DNA of 64,000 nt from Elysia chlorotica. Lineage: Eukaryota > Mollusca > Gastropoda > Plakobranchidae. Of the stretch, positions 38,707 through 51,051 are shown one piece after another (the first letter of the stretch is position 1; each line of letters opens with the position of its first letter). Location of the stretch: the NCBI GenBank assembly GCA_003991915.1, contig RQTK01000354.1:249370-313369 (forward strand). Direction: 5' to 3'. Below the pieces are notes generated by a model that saw only the letters and a list, made by a program, of their open reading frames with translations, had not been told where the DNA came from and searched no databases. The position numbers and the translations under genes were made by a program.

Positions 38707-38905
38707 TGTGGCGCGGTGGTCTTGGGGTAGGACATTAGCTTCCGACGCAAAAGGTTTGTGGTTCGAATCCTGGTTGGGTCGCTGTCAGTTAAATGTGACC
38801 GGCTGAGACAGGAGTCATGGTATCCTCGCCCTGTCTCTTGTATGGCAGCACATAAACTTGTCAGAAGTCAGTCTTGGGGCCCCGTATGATGTTGGACATT
38901 TAACT
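38707..38905 (+). mobile_element. tRNA-derived SINE, plus strand
   Basis: The head has an A-box-like TGGTCTTGGGGTAGG and a B box GGTTCGAATCC, followed by the core ATGTGACCGGCTGAGACAGG. It shares this core with the element at 6.4 kb. The ends are approximate. Confidence 0.72.
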
Positions 38906-39391
38906 CTGTAACATGCATAGTTAACACCTAAATTAGCGTTGAGTATGGAAACCAAGCCCAAAGTACTTATAGAGATAAGAAATAACAGAGAGATAAATTA
39001 ATATACTTTTATCAACAGTTAGGCTACTGATCTATAATAATAATATCAACAAAATACTAGACCTAGATCTACTAAAAATATCATCAATCTAGATTAAGAT
39101 CTACATTGCATGTCTTATTGCGTAGATCAAATTATATTATAATTAAACATACGTTACATAACTCAGTCTATTTGATCTATCATGCCTGAATTCACAGGAA
39201 GAAGTAATAACAGATTGCAGATTATCTGTTGTTCTAGTGAATTGTGACTCAATTGTGAGTTGTTTACAATGTTCTAGCACTATCTGAAGTAGTACAGTCA
39301 CTGGCAGTCTAGGAGAGCAGACGTAGCAGTGGCTAGCAGTAGCTAGAAGTCGTCGAGTGAGTAATGGCTACGACCAAGGCGTCCTGCATCA

Positions 39392-39394
<3 letters not shown>

Positions 39395-39427
<33 letters not shown>

Positions 39428-39436
39428 CGAGGAGGG

Positions 39437-39472
<36 letters not shown>
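39395..39472 (+). repeat. (GA)n microsatellite
   Basis: Two GA blocks separated by GGGCGAGGAGGGGAGG. Confidence 0.97.
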
Positions 39473-39476
<4 letters not shown>

Positions 39477-39639
39477 GAGTGGGGTAGGGTAGGGGTGGAG
39501 ATCAGTAGATTTGCTGTATGTTTATGACTTCTCTCAGCAAACATGGAGGATTTAGATTCAGGGTCAGAGACCCTGTTTTTAGAAAGATTAAACGAGAGGA
39601 GAAAAACAAAAACCCTTACCTTGTGTGGAAAAGTCTTTC

Positions 39640-39733
39640 ACTACTACTACTACTGCTGCTGCTGTTGTTGCTGCTGCTGCGACTAATAGGCCTACTACTA
39701 CTACTGCTATTACGACTACTACAACTACTACTA
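39640..39733 (+). repeat. Interrupted (CTA)/(CTG) trinucleotide repeat
   Basis: ACTACTACTACTGCTGCTGC with later ACT units; the leucine-rich frame across it is an artefact. Confidence 0.93.
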
Positions 39734-40854
39734 AATAAATGTTTCCAAAAAGGAATCAAGAACACAACACTTAAGAGTACGCCTACTCAGTAAGTTGATA
39801 ACAGTAGATGCATGTGCGCAAGTAATAGGATTAATATAATAATAAAGAGAGGAATATACACAACTTAGCAACTGAGGGACACAATAAATCAACAACAACT
39901 AGAGTTTGTGTCCCTAGTAGTTATATAATTATAAAGTTTTTGAGCCAGAAAAAAGCTTAAGTAATCATGTTTGTGATGAGAATTTGCAGCGGGTTCCTCA
40001 CGTGCACTCTGGCTCAAATGTTGACATTCCTCCTCAACAATGCTTTTTACTCGAACCATTCCCCAAAAGGGTGACCCCCGTCATGTGTCTTGTGGTAGCG
40101 CCCAACTCTGGCATGAATTTTTATGTGAACAAAGACTTTCGATCGGCATTGTTCCAAACCTGTCCTTGTTGTAGGTGCTTCTACTGTTTAAACTCTTAGT
40201 AAACCTCGAAGTCGGACAGTTATTTAAAAACGTTAATTTGTAGATTAAAAAATAAAGTGCAGCAACTTCAATGTTATAATCTTTCGCACATGTATTCCCT
40301 ATGATCTAAATTATGAGAGTTATTAACCATTTACCATTCTTTATAATAGCATGTTATTATCATACTTACAATACACTATATCTTCAATATTTGATGCGTA
40401 ATTTCTCAAGAAGTTTAGTTCCATTATTTTTATAATAATTATTGATTTTGATTTGACAATTTCTGTTTACTAATTGCCTTATGAAAACACTCCATGATCA
40501 ACTATTGTTCTGTTTTTAGACTGTCCTTTAAATTGTGTACATGTATTTCCCGTTTAAATTTCAATGTTATTAACATCACTGTTTACGTGGTATTTTGTTT
40601 CCAAAGTTCAAATTCATTTTAAATACTCTTTCAACAATATTGAATTCTCACACGCAAACGTCTCTTTCTATTGACTTTACTACAGTAGAACAAAAATTAT
40701 GATCTACATACAATTTATTTCCTACGCACTCTTGTTGGATGAAAAAACAATTATTAGCCTATGTAAGAGGGCCGGTGTAGTCCTACTCTATTTTCTTTCA
40801 TCTCCTTCATAAATAAGAAATAATCCTTTAAAACAACTTTACATACTACATGTA

Positions 40855-41040
40855 CTAAAATAACTGTTTGCGCGAGGTTAGGATAAACTTTGTGTTTGTG
40901 CTGAGGGTAACCATGAATTTTAGCATTGCGTGGGGATCATTTACCACGTAAAATTTCCATCTTTTATCTTTATTATCATCGTAACCACTTTCATATGAGA
41001 GGGAAAAATGTCCACACCATAAGATACCGTCAAATCTAGG
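40855..41040 (-). CDS. Possible terminal exon, unrecognised
   Basis: A strong acceptor (a run of T then AAG) at 41041-41042 opens a 62-codon phase-0 frame ending in a stop. It includes FDGILWCGHFSLSYESGYDD and RWKFYVVNDPHAMLKFM, which look protein-like. I found no partner exons in the window. Confidence 0.25.
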   Translation of the reverse strand, partial: PRFDGILWCGHFSLSYESGYDDNKDKRWKFYVVNDPHAMLKFMVTLSTNTKFILTSRKQLF

Positions 41041-42418
41041 CTTAAAAAAAAAACAGAAGGCAAAGTCATGCAATTAAGGAGTAGCGCCTAAAAATAGTTT
41101 TGCACGCCAAGGGTAATAGTGATTTATATCAGTTAACTTGAAGCATAGAATGATATGATACAGAGTATTTTGTTCAAATCACAAGCCTGCCAGATTAACA
41201 TGGGAACTGTTCTATCTCTGTGGTCACTATTAATTTGAGGGTATTTAAAAAAATCATAAAACATAGATACGTTTATATTTAGGCCTACTCTTCAGAAATA
41301 TTAGGTGCGTAGCTCGTTCTGTAATCCGTTCTAGCTCACTTTACACTTTACTGCAAGTTTTTGTTTGGTTCGGTGAGCTTGTCTTTTAGTATTAAGTACT
41401 CCATGATTGGAAGCCCTATATCAAACTTAAAGCAATCGTGTCTCAAACTGGACATGTGCGTTAACCTTTAAAGTTTACGTTTGATTTTGAAAACCTATAT
41501 TATTCCACGTAATTATTCCCTTGTTAGAGCAAGGAATCTTCAAAAGCTTGACAAAGGATTATTCTCAGAGGAAAAGGTGACCACTACAACAGCTACTCCT
41601 TCAACATTTTATGAAATACACAAAACCTACGTGATGCACTGTGGCGATTCGGAAACATACAAAAGGTTGACTACAATTCCCCGTACAAATTATTGAAAAA
41701 CAAACCAAACCAACACAATAAAATAATAACTTATCGCGTATAAACATCTATGCATGTTGTTGCAAAATGTCTAAATGTTCACAAAATAAAAAAAGAGCAA
41801 AATAAAAAACTATAAATTATTGAAAAAAATGTACCCAAACACAACACTTTATTCAAAACAACAATACTTTTTTCAGGAAAAAACGAATTCATATCACTCA
41901 GGGTTAAAAGATATACCTTAGACTGCTTACCAGTAACTGTTCAAAGCATGATCATCGAAGTTATCATAGCCCGAAAGCAGATCACTGGGCCTAGATAAAA
42001 CAAAAGTAATGCAAACCACTAATCCATCAACTTCCACAGAAACAGATGTTGCGCACAAAGGTTGTCAATGCTGGTTTGCATTTCACTAAACGACAACATT
42101 CACAGCTTTACAAGATGAAAGAAACCATCACATTTAGTGGACGCAGATGGCTTAGTAATAAATGTGTCTGGTATAATACACGTATTCGGATAGCAAATTG
42201 GGGCGCCGTGGAGAAAACAAGTTCGAATACCGATTATATCACTTGTATTTTGTTGGGCATTTTACTATTTTCGTCTTAAGTCCTATCTGTGCATCTGGAG
42301 CTAATTCTAGGTTCGTGCTTGCTTTTTTTCTTTTCATCAACTGATCGATTGATTTTCTTTGTAGATTTTTTAAAACTCAACTTCAAGATATTACAGAGGT
42401 CTAAAAATTATTAAAAAA

Positions 42419-42444
42419 CCATCACCACCACCACCACCACCACT

Positions 42445-42523
<79 letters not shown>

Positions 42524-42524
42524 A
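42419..42524 (+). repeat. (CAC)n(CAA)n microsatellite
   Basis: A few CAC units followed by about 30 near-perfect CAA units. Confidence 0.98.
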
Positions 42525-45091
42525 ATATCAAAGAAATACATCAATTCTTAAAACAAAGCTTTTCAAGTAGGTATAGGAATCATAAGATAATAATGACGAA
42601 AAAAGAGTCAACAAGAAGCATTTTTCAAGAAACGTCCTATTTATCTTTAACAAAATATCCTCAATGATGTATAAGCTTTACCGCCATAGTCTTACTCCCA
42701 AGGCGGTACAAAGATGTACATTTCCGCCAAATAATCCATGGAAATCTCTTTCCTTCCATAATTGCCAAAATGCTTTTTTTCGCCAGCATCGACGTACTTA
42801 CAATCACTATTTATTTCACATTACGTAAAAAAAAAAATTCCTGACCCAGATTCGTTGCAGATAATTTTAAAGCAACGATTAATTATTGTAAAACCATCAT
42901 CACACAACACAGGACAGTATAAATTTAAGGGCCATTTTCCTACTTAGTTCCTCTTTGTTTCTTTTCTTCTTTTTCTAATACTTCATAATACAGTTAATAC
43001 AATCGTATTTTTAAACCGAACTAATGTCACAAAATGAGGTTAGATATAGTTTGTTGTTTCTTTGTAAGAGAGATGCTGTCGTAGTTTAGAAAAGAAAATA
43101 TGATAATTGTTCTGATTCATAAAGATGAGCGAATCGTTAAACTGTTTTTTGAACTGGTGTCCAAACCTTCTTTTTGCGAGACCCGGTTTACTTAGGGTGA
43201 AGTCATTCAATTAACAGAAGCGAACGTACTTTCACGTAATCATTACGATAATGAGAACAGAATGATACTCATAAAATATTTTACTTATTGTTCACAGCCC
43301 GCCCAACCCACACAGCCCAGTAAACTGACCCAAAGGTATTATACGGACTTTCACTTTGGCTCTAAAAACAAGTTTTTCTATTTTGGTGACGATGCCTTGG
43401 TTATTAATTTAGGATAAGTGTTGTCAACATCCTTCACTATCGTATTTTTTTCCTGAAAGAGCTTTTAACCGAGGACAAAACTGTGATAAAATATTAACGC
43501 TTTCGTTGTTGGCGTAAGATACTGATTTATATTAAGCTGTTGGCTTACGGAGCAATTCATTTTTTTCTCTATTCCAATCTGTATCATAAGGCGCCATGTT
43601 TTACAGATTTTTGCGTTATTCTGTCAAGTTATTGTGACGTATATAGACAATTATAAAACACCAAAGGCATACTCTGTTCTTCATACTAATTTTCATTCAG
43701 ATTAGAAAGCGAAAAACCAATTTGAAACTGACATCCAAAGTGCGTTTCCGTTTAATTTCTGATTAAAATAAAATATTTTTTTCTCAGTTCAGCATACTTA
43801 TTATACCGATCGACACATGCCAATATACGTCCATTAGAGTGACGGAATGGGACCACACAACGACTGGTTGCCATCGATTGTGCAGCCTATGTTGTTCATA
43901 GTATGTGTTATTTCGTAGCACGTGAGCACTTAACTCGTGTTGCTTCAGGGCTAAGAGGGCAAACTATGAACGCCTAAATCGACTTGATGTGTCCGATGTT
44001 CTATCAAATGTCGCAACCCCTCTTTACGTTTAATGCCCCTCAATCTGCTCCTGTGCAATCCATAGGATGATCAGATTTTGCTCAAAGTAAAAATAACTTA
44101 GTTTGAGTGGCAGCTTTTAATTCCAAGAATTTAATTGGGAAACGCATAGAAAACAAATGGATCGTCTATTGTCTATTTTCTTTTTCCTTTGAATCTTCCT
44201 CCCCGACCTATTTTTCTTTCTCATTATCATAATTAGTTACTCTGTAAAATAACCATATTGACCAAAATAATTGTTTTCCCCTTTGTATTCAAACCCAACA
44301 TTTGGAGATTTTCAAACCGGGAACAATCAAACTAAAACGTTAGTTAAACCTTATTGTTATACTTAGCAATGGCAACCGATGACACACAGTCGGAAAAATC
44401 CCATTTAATTGATTGTGGTAACCACTATTTTCGCACATACAGTGTAAATGTTACGAACCACAACAAGCGCTCACGCATACAATGTGTAGGGATAGTGGTT
44501 GTCAGTAGCGATCAGACGCGCCCTAGCTATTCCTTGAGAAGATTAATCATTTGGCATGTCTCACCGCTTACAACAATAAACAACAACGCACCCCCTCTTT
44601 TTTTTTCTATACACACGCACACACAAACACAAAACGCCCAATATAACAACAACGCACCCCCACCCCTATCTTGTTATACACACTACATGCCAGGCAAAAT
44701 GAAAAGCATAATTTACTGAGAGCAATAAGATTAAGAGCACGCATCTGTTTCCGACCCCCCCTCTCTATACATTTCCCCTCTTGACACTGAACTTTTATCT
44801 CTGCATCACGCTCATTTCACCAAATAGTTGTTTGAAACGTTGCATAACCTCTTTGGCTTTTTCCACAATCTTGCTTTTAAAATTCTCTTTCTATTAGCCA
44901 TCTTCTGAAGATCGTGGTGCACACTTAGGCCGGATATGGCTCTGAGCACAGAATGATAGACAGCAGGAGGATCAACGAAGAAGCAACAGCTTTTTTGGTA
45001 TACAACCCAACTCCAAGGCCGATTGGTAGTTTTTTGACAAGTCTGGGACCTTATTCACACATGGTAATAATGTCTGCAACAGTAACAATAA

Positions 45092-45096
45092 TAGTG

Positions 45097-45131
<35 letters not shown>

Positions 45132-45164
45132 TGTTGTAACAGCAGTAGCAGTAGAAGCAGCAGC

Positions 45165-45228
<64 letters not shown>

Positions 45229-45239
45229 CAGCAGTAGTA
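45092..45239 (+). repeat. Compound (TAG)n(CAG)n(TAG)n microsatellite
   Basis: TAG units, then mixed CAG, then pure CAG, then TAG again. No coding exon is evident around it. Confidence 0.97.
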
Positions 45240-45770
45240 GAGCTGTTGTGGTGGTGGTTCCAGCTATGATGTTCCTGGAAGTAAATATGTTGCTCACAAT
45301 AAAATAGTACTTGTACAAAAAATGTTATTTTTTAGTTTTTACCACAGTAATGTTAACCGCACATGTTCTTATCCCAGAGTTGTAAAAGGTTAATGACTTT
45401 AGAGAGTACACGTATCTATTGAGTCGCTGATGAGATATCATCACTTCTACTATTTTCTCAGCGGAAAACATCTTTATCTTTTGAATACGAAATCTGAAAT
45501 TGAAGCTGTTTTGTCTGTTCTTATTTGATGAAAAACAAAAGGGCTTAAAAACCAATCTTGCCCTTTCATTGAGTTTTCTCGTATAAGCTAAAACTTGTGA
45601 GATATGAATTTATCATTGTATCAGACATTCAACAGAGTCCTAGATCCATACACATAAACCATTTATAATGCTGTCTTACTGCAGATATCTTTAATATGAA
45701 CAAACAGCCATTAAAACTGTAAGGTATAATTATACAAACACTTACAAATTATACTGTGTGCATTATCTTC

Positions 45771-45905
45771 AGAAAAAAAAAACGCAACAAAAACAAAACA
45801 AAAACAAAAACAAACAAACAAACAAAACAACAACCACCAAACAAAAAAACAACAACAACAAAACAAAACAAAAAAACCCATCAACAACCACCACCAAACA
45901 AACAA
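45771..45905 (+). repeat. A/C-rich low-complexity tract
   Basis: Irregular CAAAA, CAAA and CAA units without G or T over about 130 bp. Confidence 0.95.
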
Positions 45906-46084
45906 GGCAGCTGATGTATCATTAAAATAGTAACTTTTATTTCTTTATTAAGCCTTGGTTACTTTACAAAAAGCACATCTCGAAATACATATCTATCGAC
46001 ACATCAATATAATTGACAATCATAGAAAATAATATAATGATAATTTTCCACTGAATGAATATATCTCGTTAACACGACACTTCT

Positions 46085-46260
46085 GCACTTTATCATAATT
46101 ATTCCCTGATGTCTTCTCTATCCAAAAGATCTCTCATCTCTTTGTCCAGGCACTTATACTTTCTGCCAGCACATCAGGAATTGATTTGAAAGAGTGAAGA
46201 TCTTTTTGTTGTTGTTACAATATTGTAGGGTCTATCAACATCATTTTCCTAGCTTGCTCC
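46085..46260 (-). pseudogene. Polinton downstream protein N-terminal remnant
   Basis: Begins MEQARKMMLIDPTIL then a stop. A second block in another frame reads LDKEMRDLLDREDIRE. The wording matches my memory of the protein after the small capsid-associated one in Polintons (an LDxEM...DI...DY pattern). It is broken by stops and a shift. Confidence 0.45.
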
Positions 46261-46261
46261 A

Positions 46262-46431
46262 TTATTTGATAAGTAGAGAGCCAAGACCGCTGAGAACTGG
46301 TGCGAGCAAAGAACTAAGAAATCCACGATATTGTGCATTTGCCTTTGTTTTAAAAATAGAAGTAGTTTTAGAAGCCAACGCCCTTAGCTTGTTTTTGTGG
46401 CGACTCAGACGTTGCTTGTCTGACTGTTTTT
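46262..46431 (-). pseudogene. Polinton small hydrophobic capsid-associated protein remnant
   Basis: This is a short minus-strand frame: a basic N-terminal half (RLSRHKNKLRAL) followed by FLSSLLAPVLSGLGSLL. The basic-then-glycine/leucine design is typical of a small protein found next to the ATPase in Polinton-like elements. Its stop overlaps the next frame's start as TAATG (46264-46260), as expected in compact viral-type genomes. Confidence 0.55.
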
Positions 46432-46574
46432 AAGGAACGTTTCCGAGAAGTGTATTCAATGAGCATTCACAGAGACTGTTGATAAGACTCTTATCGGCAT
46501 GCTTTAATATAACTTTGGCTACTGGTAGCGACTTACCTGTTGACTTGGCTAAGTATATTTCTTTTTATGTGGGT

Positions 46575-47170
46575 TCACACTATTATTTTTAATTGACAGA
46601 TATCTACTTTGTCCAGTGTCAGAAGGAAAATATTACTTCGCAATATTAGATTTTCAGGTGTGCTCTGCTTTAGATCCAAAAGCAAATACCCATGCGGCGC
46701 ATTAGTAGCGTTATTATAAGCCTCTTCCATATATTTTACATTTCCTGGAAACATTTGTTTAGCCAAATAAGAAATTTGGGACACGTGGGTTTTTTAACAG
46801 AACCAGATAATGACTATTCAGATTTAAAGATGTCTGAACTATGTGAATCACGTTTATATTTTTGTTCTGACTTCCCTTGGTGAATAATTCTGTTATAGAT
46901 TTATCTGCTTCAGTCATCAAATCATCAATAATGACTAATTGTCGTTATCTTCATTCTTTACTAGTATTCCTTCGCAAAATACGACCTTGTCTGAAATGTC
47001 TTGATAACATGTTTGTCATATTCCATAACACCAAAGAATCTAATCTGGTACTGGTGCTACTATTGAATTAATGAACTTTAACAGGTACTTACAAAGAATG
47101 TTTCCCTTTCCCGTGGGACCAGAAATCATACACGTGAATGAGTTATTCCATCTGGGATCCATATTTGATT
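46575..47170 (-). pseudogene. Polinton/Maverick-type packaging ATPase remnant
   Basis: Minus-strand frames carry a degenerate Walker A (ISGPTGKGN, about 47126-47099), a Walker B LVIIDDLM (about 46942-46915) followed by TELFTKGS, and a C-terminal GYLLLDLKQSTPE (about 46700-46660). These are, in order, the hallmarks of the FtsK/HerA-type DNA-packaging ATPase of Polintons and adintoviruses. Frameshifts and stops separate the blocks, and Walker A lacks the Thr/Ser after Lys. It is therefore a dead copy; the blocks are described and not rejoined. Confidence 0.72.
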
Positions 47171-47234
47171 CCAATTAACCAGCGTATTAAATTTGTAGAA
47201 TTTACTCTGACTTTTTTTCGTCCCTAAACTTCAG

Positions 47235-47480
47235 ATGGTCCAATTTATTTGTGAATGGTGTCAAGCTTCATTTACATGTCTGCGCAACATGAGAAGACAC
47301 GTGAGGAATCAAAACGACACTACTGATCTTCTCTTCACGTGTGATGATTGTGGGGATACCTTCACAAGACCAGACAATTCAAACACTCACAAACTTTACT
47401 AATGAAACACAGAGCCAGCAATGGACAGTATCTGTGTGAAAAACGTGGTCTACTTTTTCGATTCATTGATAAATAATTAA
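47235..47480 (+). pseudogene. C2H2 zinc-finger protein remnant beside the Polinton fragment
   Basis: A plus-strand frame from ATG 47235 reads FICEWCQASF and then FTCDDCGDTFTRPDNSNTHK before a stop near 47402. Further Cys remnants (YLCEKRG) follow in another frame. The fingers lack full Cys2His2 sets. Opposite orientation next to the ATPase is seen in Polinton-like elements. A downstream block at about 47640-47695 (IFKNHWTSLSIHREK) may be its tail. Confidence 0.45.
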
Positions 47481-47799
47481 AACATAAATGTGATACTATG
47501 ACTGCGAAAGGATGCGCAAAAGAGGAAGAATGAGAGAAAGGCTGAGGACTTATCTAAGAGATTAAAAAACAATTGAACATCAACCACTTCGCTAAATTGA
47601 AATAGATGAGACAGAAACACATCATATTGTCGATATAGAACGATGGTGTTCGGGAGATTTTTAAGAACCACTGGACTTCGCTCAGCATACACAGGGAAAG
47701 CCCTAACCATGTTTTTCCTCCTGCATTATCAAGATTGTTTTTCATAATTCTTGATAACTGTGCGTTCCCTGTACTTGTCATCCCAATGTAAAAAATTCA

Positions 47800-50404
47800 C
47801 TTGATTGCCTATGAGTCAACTACTTTAATGTTTTTGTAGTAGCTCAAAATGCATTTGTTATAAATGTGTATGTGCATTTCATGTGAAAATAAAACTATGT
47901 GGCTGGACCTGCACACAAGATAAAACAACACCAATTTTCTTGTCGACTGCTTTTTTTTGTTGCGTGCGTGGAAAAAGGCCATAAGAGGTGGATATTTATA
48001 GCATTTACATTATTATCAAAACACATCGCTGTTATGACTCCCCGCTCGGGGACATTTTTAACATGGTAAAGAGACATAGACAGTGGATTTTTGGCTCGTT
48101 TCCATATCGAAATACAGAGCCAAATAGGGTTTGCAGGTGTTTCTTTGATTAGTATTGCAGCATATTGCTCCAAGGCTAAATTGGTGCACCTCATTACTAC
48201 TCAAAGTTTCGTCTTATTGGTGTGCTGAATTTTCCGCTCAATAAATACTAACAAAAAAAGCCCAGGAAAATTGAGAGTGTTTGCATAAACTTAAGGTAAT
48301 GCCAATGTAAATCTATGGCACTTACCTAATGCGTCGCACAGTTTTGTAGTTTTCTGTCCCCCGCTAAAAAGCCTTTGCCATATCAATTTGTTGGCTCAGC
48401 TCCGTTATAAAATGATTAAAAATACATTTATGTTTATAGTTTGGGCCTATTGACAGCCTATTAAAAAGGTTACTAATTAGGGTCTCAGATTTTTTTTTAT
48501 CAATACCGATTTCATTCAGGTTGTCCACAACAACAAAAATGGAGCTTCTCTGAATAGCCTACAGAAATTAAAGCAGTTGTTATATCATACAATTATTATT
48601 GGATTTTCATAATTTGGACATTCAGTTAAAACGTGGCTGATACTGTTACACTAAAACTTTTCCATGGTACGACATTTCTGGTGGATTTAATTTTATCAAG
48701 AAGCTGGGAGTTCATCAAAGTATGGGCTTGACAACTTTACTTTGAGGTCTGACAGAACATAATGAAGTTTATTTCTTAGGTTCTGTGTTTAATGGTTTTG
48801 TCCAGTCTTTGCGATATAAATATTAACTTTTGCTTTTGTGTCTGACCAAATAAACGATGCCTGCCATTTTGGTGGGCCGGCTAAGTCAGATCTAAAGAAT
48901 AAGTGTAGGTTTTTTATATGAAAAAAAGATGCATATTATGTTTGAATGTTTAGTCTCGAAAAATAATATTGGCAGAAAATGTATAAGGCACATTTGCCAT
49001 GGGATTTTGAGTTTATATACTCAATAGAGCAAAAGAATGACATAATTTTTAGTTCAGTATTCTAAACAGAAAAAAACTGGATCTATGTCGTGTCATCTTA
49101 TGTTTGGGCTAAATAAAGCATCAGAGAACAGGTCTTCCTGCGTGAAGACATCATTCTGCACATAATATTATTCATAATTATGTCTTTTTCTCTCAAGCCT
49201 CAGGCTCGCTGACTATTCTATGGAGAAATCTGTCAGGGAGCAGTCAAAATGGGTTCTAAAATGTTTCTTTGACGTTTGGGCGATTGTCAGAATATATTGA
49301 TATTAAATGAAATGTAATAAGCTTTTGATGATATCGTTTGGCGCTCAATAATGGATAGGGTCATTATGGACAAGGGCTAAAATAAAATTAGACGTCCGAG
49401 TAGGGCATCTAGAAACACCGTGGTCGGGCGTTTAAATCTAGGTCTTCTTTGCAATAGGCACCCTAAGTTTAACTTAAACGCACTCATGATGGAAGAAAAC
49501 GTGAGCACGTAACACGAATATGTATTCTAATTGGTACTTTTCCGGAACAGCCGCAAGAGTGTTTTATGAGCGATTAGATGTTAAAACAATGTAAAAGCCA
49601 ACGGGGTTTTTTTTGTTTGCCTGTGTATCGCTGAACCCATTTCGCGTCGTTACTGCTTTGGTTCTTTCATATAAATCTGAAGGAACTAAGTGAACCCTTT
49701 ATTTCCCATTTTTCAGCCAGACTCGCCAAGCACTAGGTTGTTTTTGGGACGGGCGGTTTTACAACGGAGATCTATGTAGAGCAATGCTGAGGCCCTCTAC
49801 TCGCGCTAGGCCCATTCACCTCGCTGCAAAGTATACGTATTATTTTGGAATTATTTTTGTAATAGGTACATCTTTGAAAGGTTAAGATAATGGTTCTTTG
49901 TTTTAAGGATATATATAAAGCCAGATCACAACTCTGGAAACATGACTCCTGTTTTTAGGATCACTTATAAACCACTATACAGCTGATAATTCTTAACCAA
50001 AGAACATTATTTAAAATCATAAGAAAATATACTTTGCAAAGCAGGGAAAAACATCACTGTAATTTTGTATTCTTACAAGAACTATAATTTCTATGATTCA
50101 GGCTAACTTATAAATTTAAAAAAATGAGTTCAAGTATCTTTAAAACCATTACAATTCTATCCGACAATAGAGAAGGTGCTGTGAGTATCAATATATATCT
50201 ACCCTTTATAAAGTTTTATATCCACATATAATGCTCTCATTGGTAGTTTTTAGTTTCATTCTCTTTCTGTGGATATCTTTTTTTTTTCTTTTTTTACTCG
50301 TTGATTTAATTAATTGTTTTGTTTTTATAAAGACACAAAAATATATATATTCGTCATCGCTATGATTGAAAAGCAGGAACTTCACGTGGAGAGAAAGCAC
50401 GGAA
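47800..50404. other. Stretch with no firm feature, possible decayed element
   Basis: A 99-codon minus frame at 47895-48194 and a short minus block near 48610-48650 (HVLTECPNYEN, like the end of a non-LTR polymerase) hint at decayed elements. Neither is strong enough to annotate. Confidence 0.4.
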
Positions 50405-50800
<396 letters not shown>

Positions 50801-50972
50801 CATCAGCACGATCGGTCATGAGAGATGCTGCAAGATTTTGACTGCACATACAAGCTGCTTCGATAGTCAACAGTACTATGGGGCAAAGAACTCTATATTT
50901 TACGTATAATTATATAATAATATTTTTAACTTTCGTTGTATGCTTGCTTTAAGTTTCAGTTCGAAATTGGCC

Positions 50973-51051
50973 ATGATCTGGCTTAGCCGATTCCTGATAT
51001 TGTTGTCTACATTGCTGCATCACAATGGATATTTTGTTGCAGAGTCTTCAG
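50973..51051 (+). CDS. Lectin exon 1, signal peptide
   Basis: Begins ATG ATC TGG and encodes [20 protein letters not shown] and six more residues. It ends G|GTATGG in phase 1, matching the start phase of exon 2. It lies about 170 bp downstream of a decayed LINE tail. Confidence 0.7.

Larger units (their letters stand above)
41043..46084. other. Long stretch with microsatellites and no supported gene
   Basis: Only simple repeats (42.4, 45.1, 45.8 kb) are clear. Scattered frames of 60-120 codons lack splice context or domain wording. The left part of the Polinton relic could extend in here unrecognised. Confidence 0.5.

Noticed and set aside
38760-38772. tRNA gene signal (B box GGTTCGAATCC)
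   Set aside because: No cloverleaf can be formed around it, and the following core sequence marks it as a SINE head.
44953-45318. Val-, Gln-, Leu- and Tyr-repeat frames on both strands
   Set aside because: Translation of compound TAG/CAG repeats; no flanking exon structure.
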